DNA of 64,000 nt from Oscillospiraceae bacterium. GTDB taxonomy: Bacteria > Bacillota > Clostridia > Oscillospirales > Oscillospiraceae. The stretch is taken from positions 1-64,000 of the forward strand of contig CACWYC010000006.1 of the NCBI GenBank assembly GCA_902765025.1, in the 5' to 3' direction. The notes beneath the pieces were generated by a model. It was given only the letters and a program-made list of their open reading frames with translations, did no database searches and was not told where the DNA came from. Below, in pieces: positions 46,702 to 54,226 of this stretch. The position numbers were made by a program, and so were the translations under genes. Numbering within the stretch: position 1 is the stretch's first letter; every line of letters begins with the position of its first letter.

Positions 46702-49515
46702 TTACTGCTCCGTGGGATAATCGGATTTGCCGGTGATCTTTTTCTTGAGAATCTTCATGCCGCGTTTCAGGGCGTAGGGGGCCACCACCTTCATCATCTC
46801 CTCGGCGGTGTGCATGTCGCTGGCGGCAGGCAAGTCACGGGTGAGGTGGATGGCGTCGAACTGGCAGCGGGTGGTACACAGGCCGCAGCCGATGCACTGG
46901 TTCAAATCCACGGTGGTGGCGCCGCACTTGAGGCACCGCCCCGCCTCCCGCTTCACCTGCTCCTCGGTGAGGGGCAGACGGAGATCGTCGAAGGTGGCGG
47001 TGGCGTCGCCGGCGCGGAGGCCGGGCATCTGGCGCTGGGCGTTGTCGTAGCTCTCCACCAGGATGTCGTCCCGATCCAGCTCGATGAAGGTGCGCAGGTC
47101 GCGGCCGATGGTCAGGCTCTGGCCGGGGTGGACGTAGCGGTTGATGGACACGGCGGCCTCACGGCCGGCGGCGATGGCGTCGATGACGAACTTCTGGCCG
47201 GTGTACACGTCGCCGCCCACAAAGACGTCGCTCTCGCCGGTTTGCAGCGTGACGGGGTCGGCCTGGATGGTGCCGTTTAAGCGGTAGGCCACCTTGGTGC
47301 CCTTCAAAAGGTCGCCGTGGTCGGGGCGCTGGCCGATGCAGTAGAGCACCGTGTCGCACTTCTGGGAGAGGGTGTCGTTATCGTCAAACTTGGGGTCGAA
47401 GCGGCCCTCCGCGTTCTTGACGCTGGTGCAGCGGCGGAAGTGGATGGCGGTGGCCTTACCGTCCTCGGTATCGATGGCGGTCTGGCCCCAGCCGGCGTGG
47501 ATGGTGATGCCGTCGCGCTCCACGTCCTCCCGGTCCTCGGGGCCCATGGGCATATGGTCGTAGTCCTCCAGGCAGTAGAGATCCACCTTGGCGGCCCCGG
47601 CCCGGACGGCGGTGCGGGCGATGTCGGCCGCGATGTTGCCGCCGCCGATAACCACCACGCTGCCGCTCAAACGCTGGGTGCTGTCCTGGTTGATACGGCG
47701 GGCAAAGGCGATGCCGGGGATGACGCCCTGGGCGTCGTCGCCGGGGATGCCCAGCTTGCCGCCGCTCTGGAGGCCGGTGGCGATGAAGAAGGCCTTGTAG
47801 CCCTGGGCGCGAAGCTGGTCAAGGGTGACGTCACGGCCCACGTCCACGCCGCAGCGAATCTCCGCGCCCATGCGGCGGATGATGTCGATTTCCGCTTCGA
47901 TGACCTTTTTCTCCAAACGGAAGTTGGGGATGCCGTTCATCAGCATGCCGCCGGGGCGCTGCTCCCGGTCAAACACGGTGACGGGGTAGCCCTCCTGGCG
48001 GAGATAGTAGGCGCAGCTCAGGCCCGCAGGGCCGGCGCCGATGACGGCGATGGGGAAGTCCGTCCACTGCTGGCCCTCCATGTTCTGGCACTTGGGGACG
48101 TAATTTTCGGGATGCTGAAGCTCCCACTGGGCCAGGAATTTTTTGATTTCATCGATGGCCACAGGCTTATCGATGGTGCCCCGGGTGCAGCGGTCCTCGC
48201 AGCGGCGGTTGCACACCGCGCCGCAGACGGCGGGGAAGGGGTTATCCTGGCGGATGAGGCGGATGGCCTCGTCATTGCGGCCCTCGGCGGCCATGCGGAT
48301 ATAGCCCTGGACGGCCAGATGGGCGGGGCAGGCAGTCTTGCAGGGGGCGGTGCCGGAGTCGTAGCAGTTCAGCTTATTGTGATCGCGGTAATCCCGATCC
48401 CAGCGGTCGGGGCCCCACACGTTGTCGTCGGGCAGGTCGTGCATGGGGTACATGACCTTGGAGCCGTCCTTGCGGCACAGCTTCTGGCCTAAGCGGGCGG
48501 CGCCGGCGGGACATACCTCCACGCACTTGCCGCACCCCACGCACTTCTCCGCGTCCACATGGGCGCGGTAGGCGCTGCGGGACATATTGGGGGTGTTGAA
48601 CAGCTGGGAGGTACGCAGGCCGTAGCAGCTGCCGGGGGAGCAGTTGCAGATGCCCACGATGCGGTCTGGGCCGTCCAGATTGGTGATCTGGTGGACGTAG
48701 CCCTTTTCCTCGGCACGCCGGATGATTTCCATGGCCTCTTCCCGGGTGATGTAATGGGCGTCCTTGCCGGACTCCACCAGGAACTCGGCGATGTCCCCCA
48801 GGCCGATGCACATATAGCCCTCGATGTCGCCCACGCCCTCGCCCCGGACCCGCTGGGCCTTGCGGCAGGCGCAGACCATGGCGCAGAACTTGTCGTACTT
48901 TTGCAGCCAGTGGCTCAAATGCTCCACGCTTACCGAGGTGGAGGCGCCGTCGATGGCCTGCTCCACGGGGATGACGTGCATGCCGATGCCGGCGCCGCCG
49001 GGGGGCACCAGCTTGGCCGCCAGTTCCAGCGGCTCCTGGGGGGCCAGGTTGAACATGGTGGCCACCTCGGGGTTGGTGTCGGTGAGGGTGGGATGCTCCA
49101 CCATGTACTCGCCGGAGCCCACCACCCATTTGGGAATCCAGTACTGGATGTGCTGGTCGGGGTTATCCCGGTTCTGCTCGATGATGCCGATCCACAGCAG
49201 GTGGTCGATCATCTTCTGGGCCTCGGCCTCGCTCATGTGGTTGGCCTGGGCCAGCCAGGCGGTGGTGCGGCCGGTGCGGCGCTTTTGGAAGCTGATCATG
49301 AATTTGACCTCATCCTTGGTCAGCAGCCGGTCCAGAATCCAGAAATCCATGTGGTTTTCCTTCATGCCGCCGGGGAGCTTGCGGGGGATGTTGTCGGTAA
49401 TCATGCGGGAGAGCTTCAAAAGCAGCTTTTTCTTCTCGGGGTCGTCGCAGTGATGGTCGGTAACGGGGTAGTCGCGCTCATTGACGTGAATCATGGGATT
49501 GACTTCTTTTACCAT
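46702..49515 (-). CDS. Multi-cluster Fe-S/FAD oxidoreductase (GltD/NfnB-type core), copy 1
   Basis: This 937-aa paralogue of the protein at 43882-46656 has the same order. It runs from an N-terminal helical region through MVCACRKAQR and GICNCSPGSC (putative Fe-S domain), the ferredoxin site CVGCGKCVEVC, the GltD-like CKTACP region, FAD motif VIGAGPAGLS and NAD(P) motif GGGNIAAD to the C-terminal CLKCGATTVDLNQCIGCGLC. Differences lie mainly in the first 100 residues, which suggests different partners or a heterodimer. Start 49515 (MVKEVNPMIHV) follows GGAGAGAGGG. It lies 29 bases after hypB and 45 bases before the second copy. Confidence 0.82.
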   Translation of the reverse strand: MVKEVNPMIHVNERDYPVTDHHCDDPEKKKLLLKLSRMITDNIPRKLPGGMKENHMDFWILDRLLTKDEVKFMISFQKRRTGRTTAWLAQANHMSEAEAQKMIDHLLWIGIIEQNRDNPDQHIQYWIPKWVVGSGEYMVEHPTLTDTNPEVATMFNLAPQEPLELAAKLVPPGGAGIGMHVIPVEQAIDGASTSVSVEHLSHWLQKYDKFCAMVCACRKAQRVRGEGVGDIEGYMCIGLGDIAEFLVESGKDAHYITREEAMEIIRRAEEKGYVHQITNLDGPDRIVGICNCSPGSCYGLRTSQLFNTPNMSRSAYRAHVDAEKCVGCGKCVEVCPAGAARLGQKLCRKDGSKVMYPMHDLPDDNVWGPDRWDRDYRDHNKLNCYDSGTAPCKTACPAHLAVQGYIRMAAEGRNDEAIRLIRQDNPFPAVCGAVCNRRCEDRCTRGTIDKPVAIDEIKKFLAQWELQHPENYVPKCQNMEGQQWTDFPIAVIGAGPAGLSCAYYLRQEGYPVTVFDREQRPGGMLMNGIPNFRLEKKVIEAEIDIIRRMGAEIRCGVDVGRDVTLDQLRAQGYKAFFIATGLQSGGKLGIPGDDAQGVIPGIAFARRINQDSTQRLSGSVVVIGGGNIAADIARTAVRAGAAKVDLYCLEDYDHMPMGPEDREDVERDGITIHAGWGQTAIDTEDGKATAIHFRRCTSVKNAEGRFDPKFDDNDTLSQKCDTVLYCIGQRPDHGDLLKGTKVAYRLNGTIQADPVTLQTGESDVFVGGDVYTGQKFVIDAIAAGREAAVSINRYVHPGQSLTIGRDLRTFIELDRDDILVESYDNAQRQMPGLRAGDATATFDDLRLPLTEEQVKREAGRCLKCGATTVDLNQCIGCGLCTTRCQFDAIHLTRDLPAASDMHTAEEMMKVVAPYALKRGMKILKKKITGKSDYPTEQ

Positions 49516-49544
49516 TTCCCTCTCTCCTCTCGCCGTGGGCGATT

Positions 49545-50213
49545 TTATTTCTTCCACTCCGCCACCTGGCGGCGCAGCCAGTCGGTCCAGGCGTCCATGC
49601 CCTCCCCGGTCTTGGCGGAGATGGGGAAAATGGGCAGGCCGGGATGGCGCATATGGGCGTACTCGGTGAGCTTATCCAAATCGAAGTCAAAATAGGGCAG
49701 GACGTCGATTTTATTGATAATCAGCACGTCCGCCACCTCGAACATGAGGGGGTATTTCAGGGGCTTGTCGTGGCCCTCGGGGACGGAGAGGATGACGGCG
49801 TTCTTCACGGCGCCGGTGTCAAACTCCGCGGGGCACACCAGGTTGCCCACATTCTCCAGCACCACCAGGTCCAAATCCTCGGTGCCGAACTCGGTGAGGC
49901 CCTGGCGGGTCATGTCCGCGTCCAGGTGGCACATGCCGCCGGTGTGGAGCTGGATGGAGCGGGCGCCGGTGGCGGCGATGGCGGCGGCGTCCACGTCGGA
50001 GTCGATGTCCGCCTCCATGACGCCGATGGAAAGGTCGTCCTTCAGCGCGGCGATGGTGCGCTTGAGGGTGCTGGTCTTGCCGGAGCCGGGAGAGGACATG
50101 AGGTTCAGCAGGAAGGTGCCCTGCTGCTTGAGCTGCCGGCGCAGACGGTCGGCGTCGGCGTTATTGTCGGCAAAGATGCTCTCTTTCAGCTCGATGATGC
50201 GGATGGATTCCAT
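49545..50213 (-). CDS. hypB: Nickel-insertion GTPase HypB
   Basis: This 222-aa SIMIBI-class GTPase has Walker A MSSPGSGKTS, the metal-site GGMCHLDADMT (Cys-His), ENVGNLVCPAEFD, and NKIDVLPYFDFDL. It lacks the N-terminal CxxCGC motif and His-rich tail of the E. coli and Rhizobium types, as in many short HypB proteins. It should load nickel with HypA by GTP hydrolysis. Start 50213 has AAGGAG; the gene begins 4 bases after the thioesterase stop, so it is in one operon with acyl-chain enzymes, an unusual context. Confidence 0.9.
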   Translation of the reverse strand: MESIRIIELKESIFADNNADADRLRRQLKQQGTFLLNLMSSPGSGKTSTLKRTIAALKDDLSIGVMEADIDSDVDAAAIAATGARSIQLHTGGMCHLDADMTRQGLTEFGTEDLDLVVLENVGNLVCPAEFDTGAVKNAVILSVPEGHDKPLKYPLMFEVADVLIINKIDVLPYFDFDLDKLTEYAHMRHPGLPIFPISAKTGEGMDAWTDWLRRQVAEWKK

Positions 50214-50217
50214 GGTA

Positions 50218-50931
50218 TTACTCCTTATCATTATACTGCAAACTCATGCGGAAGCAGGGGCGGTCCGTCTCCCCGGAGAGGAAGATGCGCTCCCCCTCCC
50301 TGCCCCACCGGACGCATAGCGTCTCGCCCCGGCGCGCCTCCGAGAGGTACTCCACCTGGATGGCCCGGGGGACTGCGGGGCCGGGCAGATTGTCCTCCAC
50401 TACGTCAAAATAGCGGGTGTTGTTCATGTGGCCGTTGATGTCCACGTAGCTGTAAGGCACGGTGAAGGTGAAGGACTCCGTAGTGGGGATGGGCACGATT
50501 TTGGGCAGCAGGGGCAGCTCGCCGCCCCGCTTCACGCCGGGGATGGCCACGCCGTACTCCTCCGGGAAGGCCACCGAGCGGCTCTCCGCGTCCATCAGCG
50601 TCCACACGGCGCTGGCGCGGAGCAGCACGTTCCCCGCCTCGTCGGTCATCTCGTCATACCGGGGGAACAGGACACGCAGGGTGTCGCCGGGCCAGGAGGT
50701 GTGGACGATGCGCTCATCATATGCCGGCATACGGGCAATCTCCACATACTGGCGGCCCACCACCCACAAAAGGCCCCGGTCCAGCGTCTTGTCCCGGCCC
50801 ATGCCCAGGGACTCGGTGTGGCGGATGGCGGCGTTTTGCAGCAGGGCGAAAAGGGTGGACGTGCGCAGCCGGCGGCAGCAGTCCACATGCTGGCTGCCCA
50901 GCAGCAGCTCCCGGCGGTAGCAATCAACCAT
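50218..50931 (-). CDS. Acyl-ACP thioesterase (FatA/FatB-like double hotdog)
   Basis: This 237-aa enzyme would release fatty acids from acyl carrier protein. Two hotdog halves are visible: the first with LLQNAAIRHTESLGMG and LLWVVGRQYVEIARMP, the second with the catalytic-type segment DINGHMNNTRYFD (Asp164, Asn166, His168), the hallmark of plant and bacterial acyl-ACP thioesterases. Length fits bacterial members. It overlaps the ACP gene by 8 bases and precedes hypB by 4. With the ligase and ACP it could form an activate-modify-release cycle for fatty acids. Confidence 0.87.
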   Translation of the reverse strand: MVDCYRRELLLGSQHVDCCRRLRTSTLFALLQNAAIRHTESLGMGRDKTLDRGLLWVVGRQYVEIARMPAYDERIVHTSWPGDTLRVLFPRYDEMTDEAGNVLLRASAVWTLMDAESRSVAFPEEYGVAIPGVKRGGELPLLPKIVPIPTTESFTFTVPYSYVDINGHMNNTRYFDVVEDNLPGPAVPRAIQVEYLSEARRGETLCVRWGREGERIFLSGETDRPCFRMSLQYNDKE

Positions 50932-51175
50932 TGGGTAGCCGCTTCTCGATGGCGTCGATGACCTGGCCCAGGGTGGACAGCTTGCTCCACTGGCGGTTGG
51001 GAATGCGGACGTCGAACTCCGCCTCCAGGCGGCAGATGACCAGAATGAAGTTCATGGAGTCCATGCCCATGTCGGTGTTGACCACGGTGTCCTCCTGCAA
51101 GTCCACGCCCTCCAGCTCGGGGACGCTGTCGTAAATCACCTTTTTGGTGCGCTCTAAAATCTCACTCCTGGTCAT
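50924..51175 (-). CDS. Acyl carrier protein (dedicated)
   Basis: This 83-aa ACP has the phosphopantetheine Ser at residue 40 in DMGMDSMNF, where most ACPs have DSL. It is acidic and helical, as expected. The next helix (LEAEFDVRIPNRQWSKL) is usual for ACPs of secondary or accessory pathways. The start at 51175 has GGAAGG; the gene overlaps both the ligase (14 bases) and thioesterase (8 bases) genes. It probably carries acyl groups loaded by the neighbouring ligase and is not the primary fatty-acid-synthesis ACP. Confidence 0.88.
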   Translation of the reverse strand: MTRSEILERTKKVIYDSVPELEGVDLQEDTVVNTDMGMDSMNFILVICRLEAEFDVRIPNRQWSKLSTLGQVIDAIEKRLPNG

Positions 51176-52523
51176 AGCCGATCCTTCCTTTCAATTCCCA
51201 GCGTTTTACCTTGCCGGTGGCGGTGCGGGGCAAGGGCTGCGTCTGGCGCAAAATGGCGGCAATCTGCTGGCCACGGGGCCGGGCGGCCTGGTAGGGTGCC
51301 AGGCACTGCCAAAGCTGCTCGTCGCTGCGCTCTTCGCCGTAGAGGGCCAGGGCCACCCGGCCCCGGTGGAGCACCAGGGCGAAGTCGCCGCCCCCCAGGA
51401 GAGCGGCCAGCTCCCCCTCGCACTCCGGCAGGAACTGCTTGGTGCCGTCGGGGAGCACCAGCACGTCTTTTTTGCGGCCGATCACGTGCAAAAGGCCCTT
51501 GTCGTCCATCACGCCCAGGTCGCCGGTGCGCAGCACGCCGGTCTGGATGGCGATGTCGGTGTCGATGGGCCGCTTATAATAGCCCTGCATCAGGCAGGTG
51601 GGTGCGTAGACCAATATCTCCCCGTCCTCGGCCAGGGTGACGGTGTCGTCAGGGCAGACGGTCATGGCGTAGGGCTCATCGCCCAGGGACAATGCCACGC
51701 CGGAGCTGGTCTCCGTAAGGCCGTAGCCGAAGCTGACCCGGACGCCGGTGGCCCGGGCGGCCTCCAACAGGGAGGCGGGGCAGTCCCCCGCGCCCACCAG
51801 CACCAGCCGGAGGCCGGGGTTCAGCGCCTGCTGCCGCAGCAAAAAGCCCAGCAGCAGCGGCACCGCCGCCAACGCCGTGGGGCGGAAGAAGGCGCAGTCG
51901 TCCAGATAGTGGCGGCGGCCCCGGCCCAGGGCCACGCAGGCGCCGCAGGAGAGGCCCCAGAGAAGGCCGCACACGAAGCCGAACACATGGCACAGAGGCA
52001 GCTGGCACAGCAGCACGTCGCCGCTCTCCAACGGCAGCAGGGCGCCGCCGTTATAGGCGCTGGCGCAGAGGCTGCGCTCCGTCAGCACCACCGCCTTGGA
52101 CTGGGAGGTGGTGCCGGAGGTGAAGAAGAGGAGCTTGCCCGCGCCGTCCTTAACACCGCCATGGAGAGTGGGGGTCAGGCTCTCCACCAAATCCACATCG
52201 CCCCAGAGCCGGTCTACGTCGGTATACTCCAGCAGGCCCGGCAGCTTTTCCTCGGGGGTGTCCTCGTCCAGAAGCACCACCTGAATACCCGCCAGCACGG
52301 CGCCGAAGATGGTGAGCACGCACTCCACGGTGCCGTCGGTGAACACGCCCAGGCAGGTGCAGCCGCTGCGGCGCAGCGCCTCCGAGCGGGCCTCCGCCGT
52401 GGTGAGCAGCGTGAGATAGTCCATGGTCTCCACCCGGCCGGCGCGCTCATACCGCAGGGCGGGGGCCTCCGGGGTGGTGCGGGCATAGTGGGTCAGCAGC
52501 TCGGCAAAGTCGAAAAAGCGCAT
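51162..52523 (-). CDS. AMP-forming acyl ligase (fatty acyl-ACP/CoA synthetase family)
   Basis: This 453-aa ANL-superfamily adenylating enzyme has P-loop FFTSGTTSQSKAV (133-145), YGLTETSS (267-274), TGDLG (333-337) and the C-terminal catalytic Lys in TGKVKRWEL (Lys438). It would activate a carboxylic acid as acyl-AMP and pass it to a thiol, here most likely the ACP encoded directly downstream. It is shorter than typical fatty acyl-CoA ligases (500-560 aa). Substrate is inferred as a fatty acid from the thioesterase and isomerase neighbours. First gene of the operon; GGGAGGG precedes the ATG at 52523. Confidence 0.85.
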   Translation of the reverse strand: MRFFDFAELLTHYARTTPEAPALRYERAGRVETMDYLTLLTTAEARSEALRRSGCTCLGVFTDGTVECVLTIFGAVLAGIQVVLLDEDTPEEKLPGLLEYTDVDRLWGDVDLVESLTPTLHGGVKDGAGKLLFFTSGTTSQSKAVVLTERSLCASAYNGGALLPLESGDVLLCQLPLCHVFGFVCGLLWGLSCGACVALGRGRRHYLDDCAFFRPTALAAVPLLLGFLLRQQALNPGLRLVLVGAGDCPASLLEAARATGVRVSFGYGLTETSSGVALSLGDEPYAMTVCPDDTVTLAEDGEILVYAPTCLMQGYYKRPIDTDIAIQTGVLRTGDLGVMDDKGLLHVIGRKKDVLVLPDGTKQFLPECEGELAALLGGGDFALVLHRGRVALALYGEERSDEQLWQCLAPYQAARPRGQQIAAILRQTQPLPRTATGKVKRWELKGRIGYDQE

Positions 52524-52598
52524 GAATACGGCCCTCCCGATGGTGTCTTTTGCCCCCGGCGTCCATTTGGGCGCAAGCGGGGAGTCTACTTAATAAAG

Positions 52599-52626
52599 AG
52601 TATAGCATATCCCGGCGGTAATGCAA
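52599..52626 (-). promoter_or_regulatory. Promoter of the ligase-ACP-thioesterase-hyp operon
   Basis: On the minus strand, TTGCAT (52621-52626), a 16-bp spacer, then TATACT (52599-52604). The leader to the ligase start is about 70 nt. Confidence 0.6.
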
Positions 52627-52671
52627 AGACAGATTTTCGCTTTTTTTACAAAAAATGATGCAATTCGCATT

Positions 52672-52717
52672 TTGGTGTGATACAATTACACCAAGAGTTG
52701 TGAAGACGGCTTCACAA
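52672..52717 (+). promoter_or_regulatory. Two operator-like palindromes and extended -10 upstream of the isomerase gene
   Basis: A 23-bp palindrome (TTGGTGT ... ACACCAA, 52672-52694) overlaps an extended -10, TGATACAAT (52678-52686). A second perfect palindrome (TTGTGAAG / CTTCACAA, 52698-52717) follows at once, before the GAGGAGG ribosome site. This layout fits repressor control of the plus-strand arm, perhaps by a fatty-acid-responsive regulator encoded elsewhere. Confidence 0.6.
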
Positions 52718-52740
52718 TAACACATGAGGAGGTTCTCAGC

Positions 52741-54132
52741 ATGGATAAGAATATTCGCATCTGCATCATCGGCGGCGGCCCCGCCGGCCTTTCCGCCGGC
52801 ATGTACCTGGAGAAGAAGGGGTACGAGAACTACACCATCCTGGAGAAGAACGACCGGGTGGGCGGCAAGTGCTGGTCGCCCCACTACAACGGTCGGCGCT
52901 ACGAGATGGGCGCCATCATGGGCGTGCCCTCTTACTACGCCGTGAAGGACGTGGAGGATTTCTGCGGCATCACCCACGACGGCCCCAAGCTGAACCGCAA
53001 CTACAAGGACAAGACCGGCAAGGTCATCGAGCCCTTTGAGCCCAAGAAGAACATTCTCAAGATCCCCCGGCTGCTGAAAATGAAGAAGCAGCTCAAGGTG
53101 TTCGGCGAGCTGCTGGAGACCAAGTACAAGGGCTACGATATCAACGGCCACCGGGGCGTGGCGGAGGGCCGGTACGACGGCTTCGCCGTGACGCCGGGCC
53201 GTGAGCCCGTCCAGGGCGAGAACCCCAACCTGAAAGATCTGTGCCTGCCCTTTGCCGAGTTCTGCCGCAAGAACGGCGTGGAGCTGGTACAGGACATCTG
53301 GATCGGGCCCTACACCTCCTTCGGCTACGGCTATTTCGACGAGATTCCCGCCGCCTACGTGCTGAAATATCTGGACTTCCAGACCACCATGAACTTCGTG
53401 AAGGTGAATCTGTGGACCTGGAAGGAGGGCACCCAGTACATCTGGGAGCAGCTCAACGCCCATTTGAAGAACCCCGCCCGGCTGGGCAGCGCCATCTCCG
53501 CCGTGGAGCGCCGGGACGGCAAGGTGTACGTCACCGTCAACGGCCAGGTGGAGGAGTATGACAAGATCATCGTCACCGCGCCGCTGTACGTGCCCAACAA
53601 GGAGAGCCGCAGCGACGGCCTGGTGGGCATGGTGGACTACTTCGACGCCCGGGAGGACGAGAAGACCCTGTTCAGCAAGATCGACTACGAGCGCTACGAC
53701 GTGCTGGCCGTGGAGACCAAGCCCGAGGATCACCCGGAGATCAGCTACTACGTGTTCGACAACATGGTGAAGGAGCGGCTGGGCCACCTGATGGTGTATT
53801 ATCGCCGGTGGAAGGACACGGTGGACCAGATCATCACCACCTACGCCCTGCGCAAGCACAAGGATATGGCGGAGGTGCCCTACGACAAGTGCCGCCAGAT
53901 GGTGCTGGACGACCTGAAGACCATGCGCAACCCCGCCTCCAACGTAATCAACGAGTGGTCGGTGTACTACTTCCCCCACGTCTTCTCCGCCGACTATGCC
54001 GACGGCTGGTACGACAAGGTGGAGGCCATGCAGGGCAAATACGACACCTTCTATGCCGGCGAGATCATGTCCTTCGGCGACATGGACGAGACGGCGGAGT
54101 ACTCCCGCGAGCTGGTGGAGCGCTTCTTCTAA
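52741..54132 (+). CDS. Polyunsaturated fatty acid double-bond isomerase (PAI family)
   Basis: This 463-aa flavoprotein begins with the FAD motif CIIGGGPAGLSAG. It matches, as I recall its sequence, the Cutibacterium acnes polyenoic fatty acid isomerase, which turns linoleate into trans-10,cis-12 conjugated linoleate. Near-identical stretches include GRRYEMGAIMGVPSY, PAAYVLKYLDF and FYAGEIMSFG. The C. acnes active-site residues I recall (Arg88, Phe168, Phe193) align with Arg86, Phe194 and Phe219 here. It is about 40 residues longer, mostly at 95-165. Regiochemistry may differ. It lies first in the plus-strand arm, divergent from an acyl-ligase/ACP operon. Confidence 0.88.
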   Translation: MDKNIRICIIGGGPAGLSAGMYLEKKGYENYTILEKNDRVGGKCWSPHYNGRRYEMGAIMGVPSYYAVKDVEDFCGITHDGPKLNRNYKDKTGKVIEPFEPKKNILKIPRLLKMKKQLKVFGELLETKYKGYDINGHRGVAEGRYDGFAVTPGREPVQGENPNLKDLCLPFAEFCRKNGVELVQDIWIGPYTSFGYGYFDEIPAAYVLKYLDFQTTMNFVKVNLWTWKEGTQYIWEQLNAHLKNPARLGSAISAVERRDGKVYVTVNGQVEEYDKIIVTAPLYVPNKESRSDGLVGMVDYFDAREDEKTLFSKIDYERYDVLAVETKPEDHPEISYYVFDNMVKERLGHLMVYYRRWKDTVDQIITTYALRKHKDMAEVPYDKCRQMVLDDLKTMRNPASNVINEWSVYYFPHVFSADYADGWYDKVEAMQGKYDTFYAGEIMSFGDMDETAEYSRELVERFF

Positions 54133-54144
54133 TCTCACTTATTT

Positions 54145-54173
54145 GAGGGGCGCAGCTTTGCGCCCCTCCTTTT
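54145..54173 (+). terminator. Terminator or attenuator between the isomerase and the flavoprotein gene
   Basis: GAGGGGCGCA (54145-54154) pairs perfectly with TGCGCCCCTC (54159-54168) around a 4-base loop, followed by CTTTT. No clear promoter follows, so partial readthrough would give more isomerase than the downstream enzymes. Confidence 0.7.
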
Positions 54174-54226
54174 ACTTGTTCTGCCGTGGCGACGCCGTGG
54201 GGAACACAATGAAAGAGGGAACGAAC

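Noticed and set aside
43498-50213. A hydrogenase operon
   Set aside because: Only hypA and hypB are present; the large proteins lack the [NiFe] CxxC pairs and [FeFe] H-cluster motifs.
52741-54132. Generic amine oxidase or phytoene desaturase
   Set aside because: The specific stretches shared with the C. acnes PUFA isomerase, including its active-site residues, give a better and more precise match.
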